A DNA stretch of 35,889 nucleotides from Mycobacterium sp. (GCA_031292695.1 JARLGS010000351.1:1-35889); one strand, 5' to 3'; shown: positions 8,587 through 15,892, numbered from the stretch's first letter. Notes: generated by a model from the letters alone, not told the origin. A program made the numbers and translations.

Positions 8587-8615
8587 GAAACACCCCCTCC
8601 GCCACTGCATTTCAA

Positions 8616-8660
8616 ATGTCGAATTCGACATCATTCGACAATCTGTAATGCAATTCGACA
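8616..8660. repeat. Phased ATTCGACA repeats and 16-bp palindrome (candidate operator)
   Basis: ATGTCGAATTCGACAT (8616-8631) is a perfect 16-bp palindrome. Its right half ATTCGACA (8623-8630) recurs at 8633-8640 and 8653-8660, i.e. offsets of 10 and 20 bases from one another, which places all copies on the same DNA face. This is typical of cooperative regulator binding. It lies about 140 bases before the monooxygenase start. No regulator in the window is an obvious partner. Confidence 0.5.
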
Positions 8661-8710
8661 CGGAGAAATGCAACCTACAACCACCACCACTTTCAACATA
8701 TAGCGCACCG

Positions 8711-8774
8711 GGGGGCTTGCGGCAAGACCCCCATGATGCCTCAGAATCGCTGAGCCAACGCCGCAACCTGCGGC
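8711..8774 (+). promoter_or_regulatory. Three successive hairpins just before the monooxygenase RBS
   Basis: In 64 bases there are GGGGGCTTG/CAAGACCCCC (8711-8732, one bulged A), CTCAG-AATCG-CTGAG (8740-8754) and GCCGCA-ACC-TGCGGC (8760-8774). The ribosome-binding site GAGGGGA follows at about 8786. They may form a structured leader or terminate transcription from upstream. Confidence 0.4.
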
Positions 8775-8796
8775 TTTGTGTGTCTTGAGGGGACGT

Positions 8797-10311
8797 ATGA
8801 CAGACACCGACGTGATCATCGTGGGCGCCGGACCGACCGGTCTGACGCTGGCCGCTGAGCTCTGCCTGGCCGGGATCCGGCCGCTGGTACTCGAGCGGTT
8901 GCCGGAGATTCGAGAGGTCGCCAAGGCCGGTGGCATCGGCGGACAGATCCTCGACCTGCTGCGCTACCGGAAGCTCGGGGACCGCCTCGAGTCCGTGGCT
9001 GGCCCATCTGTCACCGCCCGACTTCCTTTCGGCGGCATCCACGTCGACCTGACCGTGCTGCCCGAGTCGCCGATGCAGGTATTGCGGCTTGCCCAACCGC
9101 AATTGGAAGCGCTGCTGGCCGATCACGCCCGCGAACGCGGCGCCGATATCCGGCGTGGCCACGAGGTCACTGGCCTGCAGCAGCACGACGACGCCGTGCA
9201 CCTGGACGTCCTGGGGCCGGACGGTCCATACCGCATCGCAGCGCGCTACGTGGTGGGCTGCGACGGGGTGCGCAGCCGCGTCCGGGAACTGGCCGGGATC
9301 GGCTTCCCCGGCATCACCTATCCCGAAATCCATCGGCTGGCCACGGTCACGATGCCGGCGGAGATCACCGTCCGCGATGACGGTGACTACGACGTCCCCG
9401 GCTACGGCCAGCTGCGCTGGGGCTACAGCCAGACCGCGGGTGGCGTCTTCGCCATCGCATCGTCCGCGCCGGGACAGTTAGGCATTTATACCAGCGAGGC
9501 ACCCGATCACGACTATGACGACGACGACCCGATGACGCTGGCCGAATTCCGCGACAGCGTCCGCCGAGTGCTCGGCGCGGAGATACCGCTGGGCGAGCCA
9601 AAACGGTTGACCCGCTTCACTTATGCGGCCCGACACGCCGAACGCTACGTGGCCGGCCGGGTGCTGCTGGCCGGTGACGCCGCGCATCAGATTCCGACGG
9701 GTGGGGTGGCGGTATCCGCAGGCATGCTCGACACGGTGAACCTGGCCTGGAAACTCGCGGCCACCCTGCAGGGCTGGGCAGCCGACGGGTTGCTCGACAC
9801 CTACCACGACGAACGGCACCACGCCGGCGAGCGCCTGCTGTTGCATTCGCAGGCCCAGGTGGCGCTACGGCGCGGACACGATCCGGCCGCTGAGGCACTG
9901 CGAAAAGTCTTCAGCGAGTTGGTCTCTGATATGCCGGCACTCGCGCGCGTCGCCGCGATGATTGCGGCATCGGATGTCCGCTACCCGATGCCGGGCACGC
10001 AGCCGCACGCGCTAGCCGGCACCTTTGCATCAGACCTTCCCGATGATGTCGTGGCAGCGCTACGGGCGGCGCGACCCGTCTTCGTCGGGCCATCCGAGCT
10101 CCGCGACATCACGGCATCGTGGGGCGATCGCGTCGAAATCCGAAGTGCCACAGTGCCCGACCGCCCGGCTGATGCCATGTTGATCCGTCCGGACGCACAC
10201 ATCGCCTGGGCCGCCGACGTCGGCGAACCCGTCGAGGCTGCGGCGGCTGGGCTACGGGAGGCGCTCGGCTATTGGTTCGGCGATTCCGGTGTCGACACGA
10301 CGGATACGTGA
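8797..10311 (+). CDS. FAD-dependent aromatic monooxygenase (PheA/TfdB type)
   Basis: The 504-residue class A flavoprotein hydroxylase has the N-terminal FAD motif VGAGPTGLTLAAEL, the DG motif (VVGCDGVRSRVREL, about residue 150) and the GD motif (GRVLLAGDAAHQIPTGG, about residue 290). It continues to a C-terminal thioredoxin-like domain of the phenol hydroxylase/RdmE group. It should use NAD(P)H and O2 to hydroxylate an aromatic or polyketide-like substrate in the cytoplasm. I chose ATG 8797 (RBS GAGGGGA) over the track start 8776. The last base is one base from the end of the convergent SDR gene, with no terminator between. No catabolic partner genes are adjacent, so a detoxification role is possible. 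Confidence 0.9.
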   Translation: MTDTDVIIVGAGPTGLTLAAELCLAGIRPLVLERLPEIREVAKAGGIGGQILDLLRYRKLGDRLESVAGPSVTARLPFGGIHVDLTVLPESPMQVLRLAQPQLEALLADHARERGADIRRGHEVTGLQQHDDAVHLDVLGPDGPYRIAARYVVGCDGVRSRVRELAGIGFPGITYPEIHRLATVTMPAEITVRDDGDYDVPGYGQLRWGYSQTAGGVFAIASSAPGQLGIYTSEAPDHDYDDDDPMTLAEFRDSVRRVLGAEIPLGEPKRLTRFTYAARHAERYVAGRVLLAGDAAHQIPTGGVAVSAGMLDTVNLAWKLAATLQGWAADGLLDTYHDERHHAGERLLLHSQAQVALRRGHDPAAEALRKVFSELVSDMPALARVAAMIAASDVRYPMPGTQPHALAGTFASDLPDDVVAALRAARPVFVGPSELRDITASWGDRVEIRSATVPDRPADAMLIRPDAHIAWAADVGEPVEAAAAGLREALGYWFGDSGVDTTDT

Positions 10312-10312
10312 A

Positions 10313-11191
10313 TCACTCGATGTTCTCCAAGTCCTCGAGAAGGCTCGGATGCCTTGGCTGCCATCCCAATACCTTTCGGGTGTGGGCACTCGAGGAGGGT
10401 TGGTCGGCGGCGAAGATCGGGCCGAGCGCACCGAACGTCTGCTCCGGCACAGCTTGCACCGCAAGCCCGAGTCGACGTCCGATGACTGTCGCGATGTCGC
10501 GCACTGCGTCGCCCTCATCGGCTACCGCGTGCCAAGCGGTGCCCGCCTCGGCATTCTCCAAGACCAGCCGGAACAGTGCGGCCGCATCGATTGCGTGCAC
10601 GGCAGGCCAGCGCTGGGTGCCGTCGCCGGGGTAGCCGGCCACGCCACTGCCGCGCGCCATGTTGGTCAGCACGCCGGCGAATCCGCCCTTTCCTTCGTTG
10701 TGCACCGTTCGCGGCAGACGGATGGCTGCGGTCCGGACGCCGCGGGAGGCCAGTTCCAGCATCGAGGTGAAAGAGCGGGCGCGCCCACCGACAGGTCCGT
10801 CAGTCGATAACGGGTCAGCCTCGGTGGAGGCGCGGCCAGGGACGTACGGCGTGCCGGAGGCCGTGATGAACGGGCGATCGGTGCCGACCAGTTCTTCGCC
10901 CAGTGCCGCCAACGCGGCGCCTTCTTCGGCAACCCCAGCCGCCAGTGCGGCGGAACTGCTGAAGTCGTTACTGAAGGCCAGGTGGATCACGCCGTCGGAC
11001 CGCGCAGCGCCGGTGCGCAGCGCTGCCAGGTCCGTCAGATCGCCGCGAAGTGGCTCTGCGCCAGCGGCCTGAAGGTTCGCCGCAGCCGAGTCCGAGCGGG
11101 CGAGCGCCAAGACGGTGTGGCCGTTGTCGAGCAGTTCGGTGACGACAGCCGAGCCGATCAGACCGGTGCCGCCAGTGATGAAGACGCGCAT
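10313..11191 (-). CDS. NAD(P)-dependent epimerase/dehydratase-like (extended SDR)
   Basis: The 292-residue protein has the Rossmann motif ITGGTGLIGSAVV at its start and the pattern DLTDLAALRTGA..DGVIHLAF typical of atypical extended SDRs. The usual YxxxK is not evident; the region around ITASGTPYVPGR replaces it, which places it with NAD-dependent epimerase/dehydratase-like proteins that may be reductases or sensors. GAGGAG stands about 6 bases before ATG 11191. A minus-strand -10 (TACGGT, 11230-11235) overlaps operator 1. It is transcribed away from the TetR gene at 11277, so it is probably the repressor's main target. The substrate is unknown. Confidence 0.87.
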   Translation of the reverse strand: MRVFITGGTGLIGSAVVTELLDNGHTVLALARSDSAAANLQAAGAEPLRGDLTDLAALRTGAARSDGVIHLAFSNDFSSSAALAAGVAEEGAALAALGEELVGTDRPFITASGTPYVPGRASTEADPLSTDGPVGGRARSFTSMLELASRGVRTAAIRLPRTVHNEGKGGFAGVLTNMARGSGVAGYPGDGTQRWPAVHAIDAAALFRLVLENAEAGTAWHAVADEGDAVRDIATVIGRRLGLAVQAVPEQTFGALGPIFAADQPSSSAHTRKVLGWQPRHPSLLEDLENIE

Positions 11192-11208
11192 GTGGCTCCT
11201 CGTTTGCG

Positions 11209-11230
11209 TGATGAGACTCTTGTCTCATCA
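11209..11230. promoter_or_regulatory. Operator 1 of the SDR/tetR pair
   Basis: TGATGAGAC, 4 bases (TCTT), then GTCTCATCA: a perfect 9-bp inverted repeat. It covers the start-point region of the SDR promoter, whose -10 is TACGGT read on the minus strand (11230-11235). It shares GATGRGA-N6-TCYCATC with operator 2. Confidence 0.78.
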
Positions 11231-11241
11231 CCGTACACCGC

Positions 11242-11270
11242 GATGGGATAAGGGTCCCATCACTTACGAT
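11242..11270 (+). promoter_or_regulatory. Operator 2 and leaderless promoter of the tetR gene
   Basis: GATGGGA-TAAGGG-TCCCATC (11242-11261) is a perfect 7-bp inverted repeat with the same layout as operator 1. It ends 3 bases before the -10 box TACGAT (11265-11270), which is exactly 6 bases before ATG 11277. A repressor here would block its own promoter. Confidence 0.75.
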
Positions 11271-11276
11271 GGCCTG

Positions 11277-11852
11277 ATGGCGCGATGGGAACCGGGTGCA
11301 CGCGAGCGGCTCGTCCTGGCTGCCGTGGACCTGTTCACCGAGCAGGGCTACGACGCCACCACAGTCGCGCAGATTGCCGCGCGTGCCGGTGTCACGAAAA
11401 GCACCTTCTTTCGGCACTTCCCGGACAAGCGCGAACTCCTGGTGGCCGGACAACAGACGCTGAGTCAGCTACTGGCCGAAGGAATCGCGCAGGCACCTGA
11501 CGGCGCTACCCCGCTCGAAGCAGTCACCGCCGGCCTTGAACGGGCGTCAGGTCACATGGGCCCGATGAACCACGAGCTGGGCCCCCGACTGAAAGCCGCT
11601 ATCGCCGCCAACGTCGAACTCCAGGAACGCGACGCCCTCAAGAGTGTCGGGCTCGCTGCAGCTATGTCCGATGCGCTTCTCTCTCGCGGAGCATCGGCAC
11701 CCGTCGCGCAGCTCGCCGCGGAGCTCGGCGTCCTGGCGTTCAAAGAGGGCTTCGCCCAATGGCTGCAGGCCGGTAACCCCGACGCAGCCATGGCGCCGTT
11801 CACCCTGGCTGCCCTCGAAGACCTCCGCATCGCAAGCCAGTCCCTCAGCTGA
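11277..11852 (+). CDS. TetR family transcriptional regulator
   Basis: The 191-residue protein has a TetR DNA-binding domain at residues about 8-55 (LVLAAVDLFTEQGYDATTVAQIAARAGVTKSTFFRHFPDKRELL) and a helical ligand-binding C-terminal domain. The start at ATG 11277 is fixed by the -10 box TACGAT six bases upstream (leaderless) and by homology beginning at once; the track start at 11115 runs into the divergent SDR gene and is rejected. Two operators in the shared intergenic region suggest it represses itself and the SDR gene. The inducer is unknown. Confidence 0.9.
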   Translation: MARWEPGARERLVLAAVDLFTEQGYDATTVAQIAARAGVTKSTFFRHFPDKRELLVAGQQTLSQLLAEGIAQAPDGATPLEAVTAGLERASGHMGPMNHELGPRLKAAIAANVELQERDALKSVGLAAAMSDALLSRGASAPVAQLAAELGVLAFKEGFAQWLQAGNPDAAMAPFTLAALEDLRIASQSLS

Positions 11853-11960
11853 GCTACCCCGATATCCGCCACCGAGATCCGTTGCGATGACTTCTGAGGT
11901 CCACCGCGGTCTACTCGTTATGAGCCACAACGTGCGCCGTGAGCGCCTCGAGGAGGAACC

Positions 11961-12659
11961 ATGACCGAGCAGACCGCGCTACCACCGGTGGTCGACCCCG
12001 ACACCTGGCGCTCTGCCCTCGACGACCTGCGCCGCCGTGAGAAGGCCGCGACCCGTGAACTCGACGCAATCGCCACCGCGCGCCGCAGGTTGCCGATGGT
12101 CGAGCTACCCGACTACACCCTGATCGGCGCCGACGGCCCGGTCCGTCTGGCCGACATCTTCGACGGGAAGTCGCAGCTGATCGTCTACCACCACATGTGG
12201 ACCGACGGCGCCGAATGGCAGTGCCCCGGCTGCACGGGTTTCACTTCGCAGTTCACCCGGCTGGAATTCCTGGACAACTACGACGCCCGGTTCGTCACCG
12301 TCACCAACGGGCCCATAGACGACGCCCTGGCGTACAAGACCAAGGTGGGCAATCGGATGGACTGGTATTCGTCGGCGGAGAGCAGCTTCGGGGCCGATGT
12401 CGACGCCCCACCCGGTGGCGGATTCGGGGTCAATGTCTTTCTGAAACATGGCGATACGGTGTACCGCACCTGGCATACCAACGGCCGCGGCTGCGAACAG
12501 CTGGGCCACAGTTTTGCCTTGATCGACGTACTGCCCTACGGCCGTCAGGAGCAATGGCAGGATTCGCCCGAGGACTGGCCCCAATCGCCGACGTACTCCA
12601 ATTGGGCCGGCTCGCCCGATATCGCACGACACTACGGACCGAACGGAGAGAACCGATGA
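11961..12659 (+). CDS. DUF899 thioredoxin-fold protein
   Basis: The 232-residue member of the DUF899 family (thioredoxin-like fold) has the family features LPDYTL-like strand entry, LADIFDGKSQLIVYHHMW and the motif CPGCTGFTSQF around residue 90, where two cysteines (CPGC) could be redox-active. The C-terminal part has GGGFGVNVFLKHGD and RGCEQLGHSFALIDVLPYGRQE. The ribosome-binding site GAGGAGG lies 6 bases before ATG 11961. Its stop overlaps the SRPBCC start (ATGA), a common pairing of these two families in actinobacteria. The biochemical role is unproven; a dithiol redox or stress function is inferred from fold only. Confidence 0.88.
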   Translation: MTEQTALPPVVDPDTWRSALDDLRRREKAATRELDAIATARRRLPMVELPDYTLIGADGPVRLADIFDGKSQLIVYHHMWTDGAEWQCPGCTGFTSQFTRLEFLDNYDARFVTVTNGPIDDALAYKTKVGNRMDWYSSAESSFGADVDAPPGGGFGVNVFLKHGDTVYRTWHTNGRGCEQLGHSFALIDVLPYGRQEQWQDSPEDWPQSPTYSNWAGSPDIARHYGPNGENR

Positions 12660-13141
12660 CCAGTGAATCGATGACCGAGGAACGCTACGTCGTCACCCGC
12701 ACCATCGCCGCGACGCCCGCCGCGGTGTTCGCCCTGCTGGCGAACCCCGCCCGCCACAAGGAGACCGAACCCGGCGACTGGGTGCGCGACGCCGTCGACT
12801 CCACACCGATCACCGGCGCCGGGCAGATCTTCGCCATGAACATGTACTTCGACCGGGCCGGCGGGGATTACGTGACGCAAAACCTGGTGACCGACTTTGA
12901 GCAGGACAAAACCATCGGCTGGTCGACCGGCAGTCTGACTGAATCAGGTGAACACAACCCCGGTGGTTGGTGGTGGCGCTATGACCTGGCCCCCAACGGA
13001 ACTGACACCGATGTCACCCTGACCTACGACTGGACCGGAACGCCGCAGGCCGTCCGCGATCAGGTCGGTGGGATGCCGCCGTTCGACGTGACGTTCATCG
13101 AGCAATCTCTGGCCGCGCTCGACCGGGCCGTTACCGGGTGA
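12656..13141 (+). CDS. SRPBCC (START/Bet v1-like) family protein
   Basis: The 161-residue protein has the polyketide-cyclase/START-like fold: ERYVVTRTIAATPAAVFALLANPARH at the N terminus, the central strand pattern RAGGDYVTQNLVTDFEQDKTIGWSTGS and a C-terminal helix (FDVTFIEQSLAALDRAV). Such proteins bind hydrophobic ligands or act as AHSA1-like partners. ATG 12656 is preceded by GGAGAG and overlaps the DUF899 stop; an in-frame ATG at 12671 is an alternative. The ORF track shows it only as the end of a longer ORF (12197-13141), whose first part is out-of-frame DUF899 sequence. Translational coupling suggests the two products work together. Confidence 0.85.
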   Translation: MTSESMTEERYVVTRTIAATPAAVFALLANPARHKETEPGDWVRDAVDSTPITGAGQIFAMNMYFDRAGGDYVTQNLVTDFEQDKTIGWSTGSLTESGEHNPGGWWWRYDLAPNGTDTDVTLTYDWTGTPQAVRDQVGGMPPFDVTFIEQSLAALDRAVTG

Positions 13142-13169
13142 GTCCCACCTCGGTGCGATAACTCCTGCA

Positions 13170-13216
13170 CGACAAGGGATTTGTCGCACAGAGGCGGGCA
13201 GATGCGCCTGCCCCTC
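13170..13216 (+). terminator. Tandem hairpins after the DUF899-SRPBCC operon
   Basis: CGACAA-GGGAT-TTGTCG (13170-13186) and GGGCAG-ATGCGC-CTGCCC (13196-13213, extended by GAG/CTC) follow the SRPBCC stop by about 30 and 55 bases. No U-run is present. They most likely end the operon's transcript. Confidence 0.5.
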
Positions 13217-13387
13217 AGCCAAGGACGGACGTGCAAGGCGTGACCAGAACCGACTCGATTTGGTCCTGCGCGTATCCCGCGTATGCTTATGCTTATCGGC
13301 GGTACTTCGTCGCGTGGTTGCTCAATGCCACGCCGTCGCCGATATGATGAAGTTTGACCGGTTCGCGGTCGAGGCAGGAGCGTCGCA

Positions 13388-13843
13388 ATGACGCCGCAGC
13401 ATGACCACACGACCCCCACACAGCGCACGTCACCGAAGCAGACTCCACGATTGCGGTTGAAGCCCAAGGCTCCCCATAGCGGATATGTGGACGGAGCGTG
13501 GTGGCCGCACACCAGCAACCTGGGCACCGAGCTGCCGGATCTCCTGGCCGTGCTGTCGGTTCGCCTCGGACAGATCGACCGAGTGCTGTACAACGTCCGT
13601 GAATGGCCGAATGTCCCCACCAAGCTCGACACCGACGGACGACGGGTGCTCCTCGACGGATACCAGCGCCAGCCGGTCCGCACTGTCGAGGTGGTAGGGC
13701 ATAACCGCGACAGGATTGTGCTTCTCACAGTGCCCGCGAGCACCGATCCGGCTGAAGCCCATTGCGCGCTCATGAGCGCAGCGCGCCCCGGCAACCGCTC
13801 GACAGTGGTTGACATCCTGACGAACGCCCAGAACGCCGATTAG
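13388..13843 (+). CDS. DUF5994 family protein
   Basis: This 151-residue actinobacterial protein of unknown function has a disordered Thr/Gln/Pro-rich N terminus and then the family core [53 protein letters not shown], with a second part [33 protein letters not shown] lies about 6 bases before ATG 13388. A candidate -10 TATGAT is at 13343-13348 with TTGCTC near the -35 position. It lies directly upstream of the cold-shock gene and has a paralogue at 14170-14688 on the other strand. DUF5994 genes often sit near stress genes in mycobacteria, but the function is not known to me. Confidence 0.82.
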   Translation: MTPQHDHTTPTQRTSPKQTPRLRLKPKAPHSGYVDGAWWPHTSNLGTELPDLLAVLSVRLGQIDRVLYNVREWPNVPTKLDTDGRRVLLDGYQRQPVRTVEVVGHNRDRIVLLTVPASTDPAEAHCALMSAARPGNRSTVVDILTNAQNAD

Positions 13844-13878
13844 CCAGCCAACCTTCTTGAGCTGCGCCCCAACAGATT

Positions 13879-13900
13879 TGAATGCACCAACACGCATTCA
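13879..13900 (+). promoter_or_regulatory. 5'-UTR hairpin before the cold-shock gene
   Basis: TGAATGC-ACCAACAC-GCATTCA forms a perfect 7-bp, moderately weak stem. It is followed at once by the purine-rich stretch TGAGGAAAAAGAAAG ahead of ATG 13926. Its position just upstream of the ribosome-binding region suits a temperature-responsive leader, as known for other csp mRNAs; for this gene that is an inference. Confidence 0.45.
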
Positions 13901-13925
13901 TGAGGAAAAAGAAAGTAGTAACAGC

Positions 13926-14129
13926 ATGACTGAAGGAACCGTGAAGTGGTTTAACAACGAAAAAGGCTTTGGCTTCATCGCCCCAGACGGCGGTGCGCCA
14001 GACGTTTTCGTTCACCACACCGAAATTCAGGGCAGCGGCTTCCGCTCGCTGGAGGAGAACCAGCGGGTGAAGTTCGATGTGACGCAGGGCGCCAAAGGCC
14101 CGCAAGCAGTGGGCGTTACCGTCCTCTAA
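13926..14129 (+). CDS. cspA: Cold-shock protein, CspA family
   Basis: The 67-residue single-domain CSD/OB-fold RNA chaperone has both nucleic-acid binding motifs: RNP1 (KGFGFI) and RNP2 (VFVHHTEI), after the standard start [14 protein letters not shown]. It should bind single-stranded RNA and melt secondary structure in the cytoplasm. The true start is ATG 13926; the 23 upstream residues in the ORF-track entry have no family match. A hairpin lies in its leader and a strong stem-loop follows its stop. It lies between two DUF5994 genes. Confidence 0.97.
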   Translation: MTEGTVKWFNNEKGFGFIAPDGGAPDVFVHHTEIQGSGFRSLEENQRVKFDVTQGAKGPQAVGVTVL

Positions 14130-14143
14130 GCACCACGGAGCTC

Positions 14144-14178
14144 CTGGACTGGCGCGGGGTTACCCCGCGTCAGTCCAG
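14144..14178. terminator. Bidirectional terminator between cspA and the convergent DUF5994 gene
   Basis: CTGGACTGGCGCGGGG and CCCCGCGTCAGTCCAG form a 16-bp stem (one G-U wobble) with a 3-base loop TTA, followed on the plus strand by AACTTTTCC. The right arm overlaps the last codons and stop of the minus-strand DUF5994 gene. Confidence 0.85.
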
Positions 14179-14688
14179 AACTTTTCCTCGAATCCGTTGC
14201 CGCCGTGCGGCGGTCAAGATTTCCTCGGCCGTCTGCAGCATCGCGTCTTCGCCGCGACCTGGTTCAACCGGTTGACTGGCAGCACGTCGCAGCACCATGC
14301 CGGCCAAGGTGCTGTTGGTTGAGGCGGGCACGATGAGCAGAGTCGCGCTGGCCTCACGCCCGCCGACGGCCATGATGTGTTGAGGTTTGGTGCGCCAGTC
14401 CCGCCAGTTGAGGTTCGGCGGATTGTTCAGTGGCGACCAGTTGAGGCCAACCTCAACGATTTTCCCCAATCGGCCATCCAAGACCGCGATCAAGCCGGCC
14501 AATTCGTCGGCGAGGGCCGCGGTGTAGGGCCACCACGCACCGTCGATCCGACCGCCGAGGTCGTCGGCCAGGCACAGCCGGACAGGTTTGTCTGCGCGTA
14601 TCCGTTGCGTGACATACGCCATCAGGTCATCACAGAGCATCTGAGCCTGTCGGTGCGCCATCCCATGATCAATGACGCTACGCCGCAT
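14170..14688 (-). CDS. DUF5994 family protein (second copy)
   Basis: The 172-residue paralogue of the protein at 13388 has the same core layout: PVRLCLADDLGGRIDGAWWPYTAALADELAGLIAVLDGRLGKIVEVGLNW, then ASATLLIVPASTNSTLAGMVLRRAAS. The start is uncertain: ATG 14688 gives an extra 9 residues over ATG 14661 (MAHRQAQ), and neither has a clear ribosome-binding site. The gene converges on cspA, and its stop lies inside the terminator stem. Divergence between the two copies outside the GAWWP block suggests an old duplication or separate acquisition. Function is unknown. Confidence 0.8.
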   Translation of the reverse strand: MRRSVIDHGMAHRQAQMLCDDLMAYVTQRIRADKPVRLCLADDLGGRIDGAWWPYTAALADELAGLIAVLDGRLGKIVEVGLNWSPLNNPPNLNWRDWRTKPQHIMAVGGREASATLLIVPASTNSTLAGMVLRRAASQPVEPGRGEDAMLQTAEEILTAARRQRIRGKVLD

Positions 14689-14768
14689 GCGCGGTCGCCG
14701 ATAGCCGCCGAGGCCGACGGGGCGCAGCCGGGGATTAAGCGATTACGCCATTTGGCTTTCGGTACGCA

Positions 14769-14780
14769 TAAACTCGATCA
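14769..14780 (+). promoter_or_regulatory. Leaderless promoter of the small zinc-ribbon gene
   Basis: The -10 box TAAACT (14769-14774) is followed by exactly 6 bases and then ATG 14781, the spacing seen for several other leaderless starts in this window. Confidence 0.55.
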
Positions 14781-14945
14781 ATGACGCCGAAATGCCCCCG
14801 ATGCGGCAGCACCGGCATGTATCCACTGTCCAGTCCCAATCCGAAACCCACCGCGACCAGCGGGCAGCGATGGGAATGTGTTGATTGCGGCAAAAACGTT
14901 TTCCGCAATGGCCCCGCGCCCGATACGCCCCCCGCAGGCCACTGA
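14781..14945 (+). CDS. Small zinc-ribbon protein (54 residues, not in the ORF track)
   Basis: The short ORF begins MTPKCPRCGSTGMYPL and continues to RWECVDCGKNVFRNG. Two CxxC pairs (C5/C8 and C34/C37) about 25 residues apart form a classic four-cysteine zinc ribbon. The C terminus is Pro-rich. Codon use is normal for the genome, and the -10 box TAAACT six bases before the ATG supports a leaderless transcript. It was too short for the supplied track, and a larger overlapping minus-strand ORF there (14778-15167) is only a shadow. A role in nucleic-acid or protein binding is possible, but nothing specific can be assigned. Confidence 0.68.
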   Translation: MTPKCPRCGSTGMYPLSSPNPKPTATSGQRWECVDCGKNVFRNGPAPDTPPAGH

Positions 14946-14973
14946 GAAGTCGCGGCGCTGAGGACCGGAATCG

Positions 14974-15840
14974 TCAGTCGCGGTACTCCGCGGTGCCCTC
15001 ATCGAGCACCAGCCGGGAATTGCTGCCGTCGGCGCCCGCCGCCTCAGTGCGGAACACCACGTGCCCGGGCTCGGTGCGCCACACCGACGTGGTGAGCGTC
15101 TCGCCGGGGAACACCGGAGAGGTAAAGCGCGCCCCGATCGCCTTGATCTTCGACGCGTCGCCACCACCGAGTTCCGAGACCAACACCCGCCCGGCCACCC
15201 CGTAGGTGCACAGCCCGTGCAGGATCGGCTTCGGGAAACCGGCCAGAGTCTGGGCGAACCACGGGTCGCTGTGCAGCGGATTGCGGTCCCCGGATAGCCG
15301 GTAGATCAGCGGCTGGTCCTCGGTGGTCGACAGCGCCACCTTGGCATCGGGCTCGCGATCCGGGATCTCCGGGGCCGCGGCCCGCTCCCCCGGCTGTCCA
15401 CCGAACCCGCCCTCGCCACGGATCACTGCGGTCGACCAAGATTCGGCGATGACGCTCCCGTCGTCATCGGTGCCGGTGCCCTTGAAGGTCAGGATGGCGT
15501 TCTTGCCCTCGCCCTTGTCCTGGATGTCGACCACCTCGGAGCTGACGTTCAGCCGGCCCGACGGCGGCAGCGGCGCATGCACCCGAATCTGCTGGCTACC
15601 GTGCAGCAGCATGCCGAAGTTGAAGCTGCCGACCTCACCGACCGCACCCCAGGCCGGGCACGCGATCACCGCGTAGGTGGGTAACACCTGCTGGTCGATG
15701 TCGTGGCTGTTCTCAGTAGTGAACGCCAAATCCTTGGTACCGCAGCCGACTCCGAGCGCATAAAGCAGGGTGTCGCGTTCAGTCCATTCGAACGGCTGTG
15801 GTGCGGTCTTGGCTCCGACGGCGTTGGGGTTGATCGGCAT
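14974..15840 (-). CDS. htdY: MaoC-like (R)-specific enoyl-CoA hydratase, HtdY-like
   Basis: The 288-residue double hot-dog hydratase (hydratase 2 type) has an N-terminal half (WTERDTLLYALGVGCG.., AFTTENSHDIDQQVLPTYAVI) and a C-terminal catalytic half with the hydratase motif SGDRNPLHSDPWFA and GFPKPILHGLCTYGVAGR. It reversibly hydrates trans-2-enoyl-CoA to (R)-3-hydroxyacyl-CoA in lipid metabolism. From memory it closely matches M. tuberculosis Rv3389c, and the neighbouring acrA1 agrees. I chose ATG 15840 (MPINPNAVG) over the track start 15858, with GGGAG upstream. It is divergent from acrA1 with 88 bases between; a minus-strand -10 TAGGGT lies at 15880-15885. Confidence 0.9.
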   Translation of the reverse strand: MPINPNAVGAKTAPQPFEWTERDTLLYALGVGCGTKDLAFTTENSHDIDQQVLPTYAVIACPAWGAVGEVGSFNFGMLLHGSQQIRVHAPLPPSGRLNVSSEVVDIQDKGEGKNAILTFKGTGTDDDGSVIAESWSTAVIRGEGGFGGQPGERAAAPEIPDREPDAKVALSTTEDQPLIYRLSGDRNPLHSDPWFAQTLAGFPKPILHGLCTYGVAGRVLVSELGGGDASKIKAIGARFTSPVFPGETLTTSVWRTEPGHVVFRTEAAGADGSNSRLVLDEGTAEYRD

Positions 15841-15892
15841 GCGGCTGTTCTCCCTCACGGTCTGGGTGTGACAAATCGGACCCTACGCGCTG

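Larger units (their letters stand above)
8429..8796. other. Lower-GC regulatory region upstream of the FAD monooxygenase
   Basis: This 368-base gap is richer in A+T than its surroundings (especially 8560-8700). It holds a short ORF with a near-perfect Shine-Dalgarno sequence, a 9-bp hairpin inside that ORF, a cluster of ATTCGACA repeats and three successive hairpins directly before the monooxygenase ribosome-binding site. Each is listed separately. No longer gene is supported on either strand. Confidence 0.55.

Noticed and set aside
8616-8631. LexA box reading of the ATGTCGAATTCGACAT palindrome
   Set aside because: The LexA site needs TCGAAC-N4-GTTCGA; here the halves abut with no spacer.
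13282-13294. Short tandem ATGCTT repeat upstream of the first DUF5994 gene
   Set aside because: Only two copies; too short to be meaningful.
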